Shown here: positions 9,357 through 16,895 of the stretch, piece by piece
How the letters are laid out: each line of letters begins with the position of its first letter
Position numbering within the stretch: position 1 is the stretch's first letter
Assembly: GCA_964653285.1 (NCBI GenBank)
Contig: CAZZEX010000016.1
Location: forward strand, 1-64,000
Direction of reading: 5' to 3'
Origin: CAZZEX01 sp964653285
GTDB lineage: Bacteria > Chloroflexota > Anaerolineae > B4-G1
DNA length: 64,000 bases
Made by a program: the position numbers and the translations under genes
Notes under the pieces: generated by a model
Seen by the model: the letters and a program-made list of their open reading frames with translations, nothing else
Told to the model about the DNA's origin: nothing
Database searches by the model: none

Positions 9357-10574
9357 TTATTGGACACTCTGGATCGGCAGTGTGAACGTAAATGTCGCGC
9401 CATGTCCTTCCTCACTGCTGGCGTAGATCTCCCCCCCGTGCGCCTCAACGATTTGCCGCGTGATGGTGAGCCCCAACCCGGTTCCCAATGCCTGACCCTC
9501 CGTACCAGGCACACGGTAGAAGCGCTCAAAGATATTCGACAAGGCATCCGCCGGGATACCTGGACCGGTATCGGCAACGCTTACGGTCAGGTGGTCTCCT
9601 TCGTCCCTCGCTGTGACCGTGACATTGTCGCCCTGCCGGCAATACTTGACCGCGTTACTCAGCAAATTAAGCATTACCTGGTGCAGACGCTGCGCGTCCC
9701 CTACGACAGACGGCAGGGTAGCAGGAGCCTCAACCAACAACAAGATTTGTTTAGCATCAGCCTGTGGCCTCAACACATTAACTGCCATATGGATCACTGT
9801 TCTCAGATCAACTGGATCTTGAGCCAAAGAGGCGCGGCCTGACTCCAGCCGTGCCAGGTCAAGGAAGTTATTTGCCATCTCATTGATGCGTTCGGCTTCG
9901 CATTGAATAATGTCCGCAAACTGGGAATACTGAGACACCGTCACCTCCGGTCGCTGCATAAGGTCAGCATAGGCGACGATGGACGTCAGCGGCGTGCGCA
10001 TCTCGTGTACAATCTCGGCGACCAGGTCGGACTGCTGAAACAGCAACGCGTTCTGCACCGCCACCGCCGCCTGATCGCCCAGCACGGTCAGCAGTTCGAC
10101 GTCCTCTCCGGTGAACTCGATCCCGCCCCCCTTGTTGATCGCCTCCAACACACCGATCACGTTGCTCCTGGCAACCAATGGGACAGCAAGAACCGAGTGG
10201 GTGGTGATAGCAGACTGCTCGTCCGCCTTCACGATGTTGTGGCCAAAACGAGGGTCCTTGCGGGCGTCCGAGACGGCGATGGGTTCGCCGGTTCGCACAA
10301 CCCATCCCGCAACGCTGCCTTCCATAGGGACGATGATCAAGCGCACACCCGGCAGATTGGTCGCCGCCTTGAAGTACAACTGATCGCTCTGGCGGTCCAC
10401 CAATAAGATGGAACAGTATTCTGTCTCGGTGAGTTCCTGCGCCGCCACGATGATATGGTCTAGCAGCGGGGGCAGACTGAGAGTCGAGTTCAGCGAGCGG
10501 CTAATCTCAATCAGTCGCTCCAGCCGAGCCACGCGTTTCCCGAGCTGTGTTCGTTGACGACGATCTACTACCAT
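9357..10574 (-). CDS. GAF-domain sensor histidine kinase
   Basis: About 405 aa from ATG 10574, which has GGGGGTAGG immediately upstream and follows the sirtuin stop at 10576. A short coiled coil (about 10-25) leads to a GAF domain (about 25-175; ends TVLGDQAAVAVQNALLFQQ). The HisKA box EIVHEMRTPLTS has its phosphoacceptor at about H190. The HATPase domain shows N box NLLSNAVKY, G1 DTGPGIP, F box FERFYR and G2 GTGLGLTI. No transmembrane helix, so a soluble sensor of a cytoplasmic or diffusible signal. No response regulator with an output domain is paired with it; the nearest receiver is the MinD fusion at 12062-13210. Confidence 0.93.
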   Translation of the reverse strand: MVVDRRQRTQLGKRVARLERLIEISRSLNSTLSLPPLLDHIIVAAQELTETEYCSILLVDRQSDQLYFKAATNLPGVRLIIVPMEGSVAGWVVRTGEPIAVSDARKDPRFGHNIVKADEQSAITTHSVLAVPLVARSNVIGVLEAINKGGGIEFTGEDVELLTVLGDQAAVAVQNALLFQQSDLVAEIVHEMRTPLTSIVAYADLMQRPEVTVSQYSQFADIIQCEAERINEMANNFLDLARLESGRASLAQDPVDLRTVIHMAVNVLRPQADAKQILLLVEAPATLPSVVGDAQRLHQVMLNLLSNAVKYCRQGDNVTVTARDEGDHLTVSVADTGPGIPADALSNIFERFYRVPGTEGQALGTGLGLTITRQIVEAHGGEIYASSEEGHGATFTFTLPIQSVQ

Positions 10575-10575
10575 C

Positions 10576-11349
10576 CTACCCCCTTGCACAGGCATGTGCG
10601 ATGTGAGGCAAGACCTCAGCAACATCAGCGCGGATGACCACCTCGGCCACATCGTCAATGCAGGTAGGCATTAAGTTGACCACGATAAGACGCCCAGCGT
10701 GCTCACGTACCAGGCGGGGCAACCGCGAGGCGGGCGTGATCTCCAGCGATGACCCTGCAATTAGCATCAAGTCGGCCTGGCGGATGTGCTCCATTGCCGC
10801 ATTGACTACCCTGATTGGCAACTGCTCCCCAAGAAGCACGACGTTGGGCTTCATCACGCCACCGCATGCAGCACAGCGAGGCACCCCGCCTGAGGCGAGA
10901 AAATCATCCAGCAATTCCTCGGTGGACACGACCTGATAGCAATTGATGCAGGTTGCCTCCCGCATGTGACCGTGCAGCTCCAGTACCTCGCGTGCACCAG
11001 CCCGTTGGTGCAGACCGTCAATGTTCTGGGTGATGAGCGCCTTCAACCAACCACCGGCCTCCAGTCCCGCGAGCGCCAGGTGACCAGGGTTAGGTTCGGC
11101 CGTTAGCAACGCCGTCATCATCGGCCGTATCCAGGCGTAGAATGCCTCGGGGTTACGTCGAAAGGCATAGATGGAGGCTACTTCCATTGGGTCAGAGCGC
11201 TCCCACAGCCCAACCCCCGGCGAACGGAAGTCAGGAATACCGGAGGGAGTGCTTATGCCTGCGCCAGTCAGCGCAATAGCATAACGAGCCTCTCGCAGGA
11301 GCGCCGCAGCACATGCAATATCATCTACATATTCATCAGCGCAACTCAT
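10576..11349 (-). CDS. NAD-dependent protein deacylase, Sir2 family
   Basis: 257 aa from ATG 11349, selected because GAGGC lies upstream and the family motif begins about 25 residues later. GAGISTPSGIPDFRSPG, TQNIDGLHQRAG, the catalytic His in LHGHM and two Cys pairs of the structural zinc (CINC and CAAC) are intact, as is the C-terminal GSSLEITPAS NAD site. It removes acyl groups from lysines using NAD+. It overlaps no neighbour; endonuclease V ends 7 bp upstream of its start, indicating one operon. Confidence 0.93.
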   Translation of the reverse strand: MSCADEYVDDIACAAALLREARYAIALTGAGISTPSGIPDFRSPGVGLWERSDPMEVASIYAFRRNPEAFYAWIRPMMTALLTAEPNPGHLALAGLEAGGWLKALITQNIDGLHQRAGAREVLELHGHMREATCINCYQVVSTEELLDDFLASGGVPRCAACGGVMKPNVVLLGEQLPIRVVNAAMEHIRQADLMLIAGSSLEITPASRLPRLVREHAGRLIVVNLMPTCIDDVAEVVIRADVAEVLPHIAHACARG

Positions 11350-11356
11350 GTTTGCC

Positions 11357-12058
11357 TCATGAGTCAAGCAGCGCCGGCCGACGAGTCGGTGGCAGATGTT
11401 CACCACCGGCCACCCGGTGCGCCCAGCGAGTCGGCTCTGGCAGACGATACCTGGTAGCGCAAGCCAATACCAACGCAACCGCCGCTTTCAGGTCTATCCG
11501 GTGTCCAACGGATACGAAGACCGGACGGACATCGTCGCGCGTCCGCACGACTGCACCGACCACCTCGTCCCCGTCAATCAGCGGAGTCCAACTGCCCCTC
11601 TGCTCGTTGGGCTCTACATATACCCCACACAAGCGTGACTTGGCACATCCCACAGCGGACACGTCCAGCAAGACACCGAGATGAGTAGCAAGCCCCATGC
11701 GGCGTGGATGTGCCATGCCCTGAGCATCGAACATCAGCACGTCCGGCCGATCCTCCAACTGCTCCAGCGCCGCCAGCACGATCGGGCCTTCACGGAAAGC
11801 CAGCAGTCCCGGAACGTAAGGAAACGAAACGGGCATCTCCGCCGTGGTCGTCTGAAAGGGAGTAAGGTCAGGATAGGAGAGCAGCATTACAGCCGCCCGC
11901 GCCTGCTCCCCTTTTACACTGACGTCTACGCCTGCGATAATCTCTGGCTGGTGAGCGAGGGGCTCCACGAGCACATGCCTACGCAATTGGCGCTGAATTT
12001 CCCTGGCCTCAGCCAACGAAATGTCCCATGGATGGGTGAAAACAGGCCGGACAGTCAT
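11357..12058 (-). CDS. nfi: Endonuclease V (deoxyinosine 3' endonuclease)
   Basis: 233 aa, standard length. It cleaves DNA one nucleotide 3' of deoxyinosine and other deaminated bases. Metal ligands are visible in IAGVDVSVKG (Asp about 44) and LMFDAQGMAHPRRMGLATHLG (Asp about 110), with the substrate-wedge region VSFPYVPGLLAFREGP between. The C-terminal SVGHRIDLKAAVALVL is also typical. It lies between the receiver-MinD gene (3 bp gap) and the sirtuin (7 bp gap). Confidence 0.93.
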   Translation of the reverse strand: MTVRPVFTHPWDISLAEAREIQRQLRRHVLVEPLAHQPEIIAGVDVSVKGEQARAAVMLLSYPDLTPFQTTTAEMPVSFPYVPGLLAFREGPIVLAALEQLEDRPDVLMFDAQGMAHPRRMGLATHLGVLLDVSAVGCAKSRLCGVYVEPNEQRGSWTPLIDGDEVVGAVVRTRDDVRPVFVSVGHRIDLKAAVALVLACATRYRLPEPTRWAHRVAGGEHLPPTRRPALLDS

Positions 12059-12061
12059 AAC

Positions 12062-13210
12062 TCAAACGCTAGCCAGATACTCTGCGATGGCTTGGAACTG
12101 CTGGGCAACCAGACTGTTCGGGTGCAGCATCACCATCGGCGTCCCTTGTTCCGCTGCCTGGAATGCCAGTTCGGGGGCCGGGGTGACCACGCTGGCGAGA
12201 TCGTGTTGCAACAGGCCCTCTATCGTGCCCTTGGTAAAGGTAGTTGCGGAAGGAGCCTTTTTGATCAGCACCATGCAGATCCTGTGCCTGGCGAGGTTGA
12301 GCGACGTGGTCATTTCGCCTAACAGCGACTGCGCCAACGTGAGTGCTATGCGGTGGGGCTCAATGGCCACAATAACTTGATCACAACTCGGCAGAATGCA
12401 GCGGTTTGCCTCACCCAAGCCCACCCCCAGATCCAGAAGGAGGTAGTCAGCCATAGCCCCAAGATGCCGGACGACGATCTCAGCGTGGGCTGGAGATACC
12501 GGCGTGGCCACTCCAGGCGGCTCGAGCTGACCACTCAGAACCCGCACACCAGTCCTGTGTTCCTCCAATTGGGCCTCTACCATACTCGCTTCAATGTGCT
12601 CGACCGGCTGATCCAGCAGTCGCGCCATCCCCCCGTGACGCCGCAGACCCAACTGGATGGCGGAGGTTGCCATGCCGGACTGCATGTCGGCCAACACGAC
12701 CTGCTGGCCCTTTGTGGGTCCCTGGGTCAGTGCAACGGCTACGTTCACCACCAGGGTAGTAGTGCCCACGCCTCCTTTCGAACCCAGAAAACCAAGGAGC
12801 TTAGCCCGTATCGGAGGATGCTCCTCCACCTGTCTCCGCGCCGAGCGCGACAGCACAGCCTCTATACGGGAAACCAACTCCTCTGGGTGGATAGGCTTGG
12901 TCAGATAATCGTCGGCCCCGGCCTGGAACCCGGCCACCTTGTCGTCTACCATCGTTTTGGCCGTGAACATAATGATGGGCAGACCGGCCGTGGCAGGGTT
13001 GGCGCGGAGCCGGCGGCAGACCTCATAGCCGTCCATATCCGGCATCATGACGTCCAGGATGACTAAATCCGGGTTCTCCGTCTGAGCCTTCACCAAAGCC
13101 CGATCACCCGATCTCGCAGCGATGATCTCGTATCCCCGTCGCTGCAACATCAAGCCGACCAACTTCACGATCGCCAGTTCGTCGTCAACTACTAGAATTT
13201 TTTGGGACAT
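12062..13210 (-). CDS. Response regulator receiver fused to a MinD/CpaE-like ATPase
   Basis: 382 aa from ATG 13210. The receiver domain (1-120) has the acidic pair DD, phosphoacceptor in LVILDVMMPDMDGYEV (about D54), Thr in IIMFTAK and Lys in LTKPIHPEE. The second half has a deviant Walker A, FLGSKGGVGTTTL (about 143-155), and YLLLDLGVGLGEANR, as in CpaE/TadZ proteins that localise pilus or secretion machinery. No tad/cpa pilus genes lie nearby, so the partner is unknown. The start codon and upstream region belong to a 29-bp tandem duplication (13208-13265). Confidence 0.9.
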   Translation of the reverse strand: MSQKILVVDDELAIVKLVGLMLQRRGYEIIAARSGDRALVKAQTENPDLVILDVMMPDMDGYEVCRRLRANPATAGLPIIMFTAKTMVDDKVAGFQAGADDYLTKPIHPEELVSRIEAVLSRSARRQVEEHPPIRAKLLGFLGSKGGVGTTTLVVNVAVALTQGPTKGQQVVLADMQSGMATSAIQLGLRRHGGMARLLDQPVEHIEASMVEAQLEEHRTGVRVLSGQLEPPGVATPVSPAHAEIVVRHLGAMADYLLLDLGVGLGEANRCILPSCDQVIVAIEPHRIALTLAQSLLGEMTTSLNLARHRICMVLIKKAPSATTFTKGTIEGLLQHDLASVVTPAPELAFQAAEQGTPMVMLHPNSLVAQQFQAIAEYLASV

Positions 13211-13265
13211 CGCCGTCTCCACATGTTACTGTAGCCCATCGCCGCCTCCATGTATTACTGTAGCA
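13208..13265. repeat. 29-bp tandem duplication over the start of the receiver-MinD gene
   Basis: Units 13208-13236 and 13237-13265 share CATCGCCG(T/C)CTCC and TTACTGTAGC with a few differences. The repeat copies the start codon and its GGAG site; the copied ATG is out of frame with the gene. Confidence 0.6.
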
Positions 13266-13285
13266 CAGAACGCGATACTTGGCAA

Positions 13286-13319
13286 GAAAGCAGAAAAGAG
13301 GCAACCGCCTGGTTGCCTC
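13286..13319 (-). terminator. Rho-independent terminator of tRNA-Pro
   Basis: A perfect 9-bp stem (GAGGCAACC / GGTTGCCTC, 13298-13319) with a 4-nt loop is followed on the minus strand by TTTTCTGCTTTC. It starts 5 nt past the tRNA 3' end. Confidence 0.8.
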
Positions 13320-13323
13320 TCTG

Positions 13324-13398
13324 TCGGGGCGCCGGGATTTGAACCCGGGACCTCTACAACCCCATTGTAGCGCGCTAGCCAAACTGCGCCACGCCCCG
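13324..13398 (-). tRNA. tRNA-Pro (anticodon GGG)
   Basis: Complete cloverleaf: acceptor CGGGGCG / CGCCCCG, D stem GCGC, anticodon stem CTACA / TGTAG around loop ATGGGGT, and T arm with GGTTCAAAT. Discriminator A; CCA is not encoded. A strong terminator follows. Confidence 0.95.
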
Positions 13399-13548
13399 TG
13401 CAACCCAAATTATAACAAAGAGTACGTCATTTGGCAAATCGAGATCCTGTCCACCGTTCACCATCGTGGACAGTGGATGCCCCCCGTTCTTGAAGACGGG
13501 AACCAATGCATTCTCCTCACCCACCCCCACTCCTACTCTGAACCATTG

Positions 13549-13577
13549 TTGCACACCCAGCAGAAGTATGGTAAAAT
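13549..13577 (+). promoter_or_regulatory. Sigma70-like promoter for the cyclic-nucleotide-binding protein
   Basis: TTGCAC (13549-13554), 17-nt spacer, TAAAAT (13572-13577) preceded by TGG, an extended -10. The start codon lies 23 nt downstream. Confidence 0.7.
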
Positions 13578-13599
13578 CTTTCGTGAAAGGAGGGTGGCT

Positions 13600-14121
13600 A
13601 TGGCTAAGAAGATGGATAAGACCCAAAAATATGCCAATATCCTACGACAGGCAGACATCTTCTACGATCTGACCCATCCCCAGTTGGATATGATTGCGAC
13701 CATCTGCTCAGAGGTCACACCCAAAGCCGGAGAGGTCATCTTCGAGGAGAACAGTGCCGGTGACGAGTTGTACCTCGTTGCCAGCGGGGAGGTGGACATC
13801 TTGGTCAGCCCTGCTCCTACTCAACCCACCTACCCCGGACACCTACCTCGTCCGTTGACCATTGCTACCATCAGACGCGGGCAGACCTTCGGTGAGATCG
13901 CGTTGGTGGATCAAGGATTACGGTCGGCCTCAGCCCGCTGCGTTTCAAAAAAGGCACACCTCTTGGTTATACCCCGCGACCGGCTGATCAGGCTGTGCGA
14001 CAGCTACCCCGACCTGGGTTACCGTCTGATGCACAACATAGCTGCCGACCTGGCATTCAAGATCCGTGGCACCGACCTGACGATTCGCGAACAACTGCTC
14101 TGGCGTCCACGGCCGAGGTAG
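13600..14121 (+). CDS. Cyclic nucleotide-binding domain protein without DNA-binding domain
   Basis: 173 aa from ATG 13600 (AAAGGAGGG, 6 nt spacer). A single cNMP-binding beta-barrel occupies about residues 20-150: GEVIFEENSAGDELYLVASGEVDILV and the phosphate-binding cassette GQTFGEIALVDQGLRSASARC. In cAMP receptors the cassette has FGE then an Arg near the RSASA position, which fits. No helix-turn-helix follows, so it is a stand-alone sensor or adaptor and not a CRP-type regulator. It has its own promoter and is followed directly by tRNA-Gly. Confidence 0.88.
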   Translation: MAKKMDKTQKYANILRQADIFYDLTHPQLDMIATICSEVTPKAGEVIFEENSAGDELYLVASGEVDILVSPAPTQPTYPGHLPRPLTIATIRRGQTFGEIALVDQGLRSASARCVSKKAHLLVIPRDRLIRLCDSYPDLGYRLMHNIAADLAFKIRGTDLTIREQLLWRPRPR

Positions 14122-14127
14122 CGCAAT

Positions 14128-14155
14128 TTGACATTTCGCGCTCGTCCGGTATAAT
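14128..14155 (+). promoter_or_regulatory. Consensus sigma70-type promoter of tRNA-Gly
   Basis: TTGACA (14128-14133), 16-nt spacer, TATAAT (14150-14155), 8 nt before the tRNA 5' end. Confidence 0.85.
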
Positions 14156-14163
14156 TTAAGTAC

Positions 14164-14235
14164 GCGGGTGTAGTTCAGCGGTAGAACGTCAGCTTCCCAA
14201 GCTGAATGGCAGGGGTTCGAGTCCCCTCACCCGCT
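14164..14235 (+). tRNA. tRNA-Gly (anticodon CCC)
   Basis: Acceptor GCGGGTG / CACCCGC, D stem GTTC / GAAC, anticodon stem TCAGC / GCTGA around TTCCCAA, T arm AGGGGTTCGAGTCCCCT. 72 nt, discriminator T, CCA not encoded. Confidence 0.95.
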
Positions 14236-14242
14236 CTTTGTG

Positions 14243-14274
14243 CGGCCCTTCGCGGATACTCGAAGGGCCGTTTC
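14243..14274 (+). terminator. Rho-independent terminator of tRNA-Gly
   Basis: A 10-bp stem CGGCCCTTCG / CGAAGGGCCG with an 8-nt loop is followed by TTTC. Confidence 0.75.
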
Positions 14275-14775
14275 AACTGCTCACTCGAACAACCCTACGG
14301 TGGTTCCAAGCCCACGTCCTTGCGAGGCAACCGCTAAGGGGGGCAGTGAGTTTTAGTAAATGTCTCACATTCCTCTAACGCTATGTGAACAGAAGTGTGC
14401 TGTGATGATGACATGACTCGGTTGAGTGAAATCGCGATTGACTTTACAGGCAATCGAGAGTAGAATAGTCTCCGACATGAAACGCCGATAGAGCGCGCCA
14501 ACGGTCTGACAGGCCCACTCAAGTCTCCCGTTGGCGCGGTGATATGAGGAAGGTTCCGCATTCCAGACCATAACCTCCTATCAATGGCATTGCAACGATC
14601 TCTCAATCCTCCTCAGGTAGTTCTATAGTAAGATAAGAGAGCCTGAATACCCAAAAAGCACAGGGGCCAGCCATAGATGGTCCGGCGGACATCGTTCTTT
14701 ACCAGATCTGCCAGGTGGACTGCAAAGGCAAGCAAACCATGCCCACACCTCTGTGTAAAGTGAGAGGATTAGACG
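14275..14775. other. 500-bp intergenic region with a possible distal promoter
   Basis: No credible gene or repeat seen. A promoter-like pair TTGACT (14438-14443), 17 nt, TAGAAT (14461-14466) reads toward the kinase at 14776 and would give a leader of about 300 nt. A ribosome-binding-like GAGAGGA lies at 14762-14768, just before the kinase. Confidence 0.35.
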
Positions 14776-16800
14776 CTGATCGGTAAGACTCTGGGTAAGT
14801 ATCGCATCATCGAGCACCTGGGGAGCGGTGGCATGGCCGAGGTCTACAAGGCCTACCATCCGGGTCTCGATTGCTACGTAGCCATCAAAGTGCTCCACCA
14901 CTTCCTGGCTGACGAAGAGGACTTTCTGATCCGCTTCCAGCGCGAGGCGAGGATCGTGGCCACGTTTCGCCATCCCAACATCGTCCAGGTCTACGATTTC
15001 GACTTCGATGCGCAGGACGACGCCTACTATATGGTGATGGAGTTCGTTGATGGTCCTAACCTGAAGATGCGTCTACAGGAGATGGCCCAGGAAAACCGAA
15101 TGCTGCCGCTGGAGGAAGCGATCCATATTGTCATTGCAGTCGCCAACGCGTTGGACTACGCTCATCAGCAGGGGATGGTGCACCGCGACATCAAGCCTGC
15201 CAACATTGTGTTTACCCAGGACGGCCAAGTCATCCTCACCGACTTCGGCATCGCCAGGATGATTAACACCACTACATTGACGGCCAGCGGTGCAATGGTC
15301 GGAACGCCCGCATACATGGCTCCTGAGCAGGGAATGGGCCAGACGGGGGATGAGCGAGCCGACATTTACTCACTGGGAGTCGTCTTGTACCAATTGGTTA
15401 CAGGTAGCCTCCCGTTCGACGCTGACACGCCTCTGGGCGTCATTCTTAAACATATCAACGCCCCCCTGACGCCGCCGACTGCCCTCAATGCCAATCTGCC
15501 TCCCACTATTGAGACGGTGACTATGCGTGCGATGGCCAAAGATCCCCACAACCGCTATCAAACCGCCAGGGAATTCGCCGCCGATCTGGAAAGGGGTATG
15601 GCTGGCGAATCTGTCGAGCCAATCTCGCCAGAACTCGCCATGGCACCAGCGACATCAGAGGCAATGATCACTCCCGGTGCAAAGTACCAGACGTGGCCGT
15701 GGAAATTGCTCACTCCGGCGGGCTCCTCGGTCACACCGATCCCTCAAGCAGTCCTGGCGGCTCGTCCAAAATGGGGCTTGGTCGCCGTGTTGGCCACTGT
15801 GCTGGCCCTGCTCCTGTTGTGCATTGGCGCCCTCCTCACCACAGGGACATCAGGTCGTATATTCGCCGCTCTGTTTCCGCCGACGGCGACGCCCACGCCC
15901 AGTGTGATTGGCACACCTACGTCCACCCCCACCCCTGACCTGACCGCCACATACGACGTCAATGCGACCCAGTTTGCCGCTTGGATGGCCACCTATGAGG
16001 CGACCACAGGCGTCACACTCACTCCCTCGCCCACTCCTACTCCCACCCCTGACCTGACCGCCACTGCCATAGCCGCCTGCGTGTTCGACATGGAAGTCGT
16101 CAATGACCAGGTGGTTTGGCCAAGCGTGCTTACGCCAGGCCAGCAGTTCGTCAAGCGCTGGTCGATCAAGAACACAGGCACGTGTACCTGGCCAGAGGAT
16201 ATCCAACTGGTCTTCGTGTCCGGTGATGAACTGGAGGTAGTAAAAGGGCCACAGGTCGAGCCACTCTCGCCGGAGGAGAGCGCAGAGATTAGGATCACCC
16301 TGCGAGCACCAGCAGTTTACAGTAGGTATACCAGCGTGTGGCGGTTACAAGATGGCACGGGGAACTCTATCGGCGAAGAACTAGAGGTCAGCTGCCGCGT
16401 GGGCCCTGCGCCGGCCCCTCGACCGACCGCAACGCCCACCGCTACTCCTACGCCCACCGCCACCCCCACGCCGCTATATACACCCACGCCCATGGAACCC
16501 TTGCGCATTGACAGCGTCGGCGTTGTCCCTGGGACCTTCCACAAATTGGAAAGCGGAGATTGGGAGATTGACATATACGTCGTGGCTCGCGGCGGCGATG
16601 GCCAGTATCGCTTCTATCGTGACGTGATTTCTTCAGATACGGAATTCTTCGCCCCTAACCCCGACGAGCCGTGGGTCGGCGTATGCCACGGTGCGAGGTG
16701 GAAAATTTGCAAGAGTATGTGGATCTCGTTCTGGGTTCAATCAGCCGGCACGAAGGCGCACTGGGACGGTTCTTTTGCCTATCCGGACGAGTGTCCTTAA
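14776..16800 (+). CDS. Transmembrane Ser/Thr protein kinase with NBR1-like Ig domain
   Basis: 674 aa if translation starts at CTG 14776, the only reading that includes the glycine loop LGSGGMAEV and a spaced GAGAGGA site; the first ATG (14833) lies inside that loop. The Hanks-type kinase domain (about 5-275) has VAIK (K38), HRDIKPAN (D138), DFG and an APE segment (YMAPEQG), so it should be active. A transmembrane helix (about 335-357) is followed by a Thr/Pro linker, an Ig-like domain of the NBR1 type (about 430-535; Trp-rich, NTGTCTWPEDIQLV), a second TPT linker and an unassigned C-terminal domain outside the cell. A terminator follows. It is related to the kinase-like protein at 61249. Confidence 0.9.
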   Translation: MIGKTLGKYRIIEHLGSGGMAEVYKAYHPGLDCYVAIKVLHHFLADEEDFLIRFQREARIVATFRHPNIVQVYDFDFDAQDDAYYMVMEFVDGPNLKMRLQEMAQENRMLPLEEAIHIVIAVANALDYAHQQGMVHRDIKPANIVFTQDGQVILTDFGIARMINTTTLTASGAMVGTPAYMAPEQGMGQTGDERADIYSLGVVLYQLVTGSLPFDADTPLGVILKHINAPLTPPTALNANLPPTIETVTMRAMAKDPHNRYQTAREFAADLERGMAGESVEPISPELAMAPATSEAMITPGAKYQTWPWKLLTPAGSSVTPIPQAVLAARPKWGLVAVLATVLALLLLCIGALLTTGTSGRIFAALFPPTATPTPSVIGTPTSTPTPDLTATYDVNATQFAAWMATYEATTGVTLTPSPTPTPTPDLTATAIAACVFDMEVVNDQVVWPSVLTPGQQFVKRWSIKNTGTCTWPEDIQLVFVSGDELEVVKGPQVEPLSPEESAEIRITLRAPAVYSRYTSVWRLQDGTGNSIGEELEVSCRVGPAPAPRPTATPTATPTPTATPTPLYTPTPMEPLRIDSVGVVPGTFHKLESGDWEIDIYVVARGGDGQYRFYRDVISSDTEFFAPNPDEPWVGVCHGARWKICKSMWISFWVQSAGTKAHWDGSFAYPDECP

Positions 16801-16819
16801 ACCCCAAGCACGTAACTGA

Positions 16820-16853
16820 CCGCCGTGGATCTCCTCTCACGGCGGCTTCTTTT
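16820..16853 (+). terminator. Rho-independent terminator of the kinase gene
   Basis: Stem CCGCCGTG / CACGGCGG (16820-16845) with a 10-nt loop, followed by CTTCTTTTC. Confidence 0.75.
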
Positions 16854-16895
16854 CCCATTCGCTCTCCTGCGCTATAGGGATGAAAGGCCCTATCA

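Noticed and set aside
13337..13599. Longer N-terminal extension of the cyclic-nucleotide-binding protein
   Set aside because: The upstream open frame runs through tRNA-Pro; ATG 13600 has a strong ribosome site and a promoter just before it.
14334..14606. Minus-strand frames of 68-90 codons before the kinase gene
   Set aside because: No ribosome site, no motif, and composition typical of intergenic DNA.
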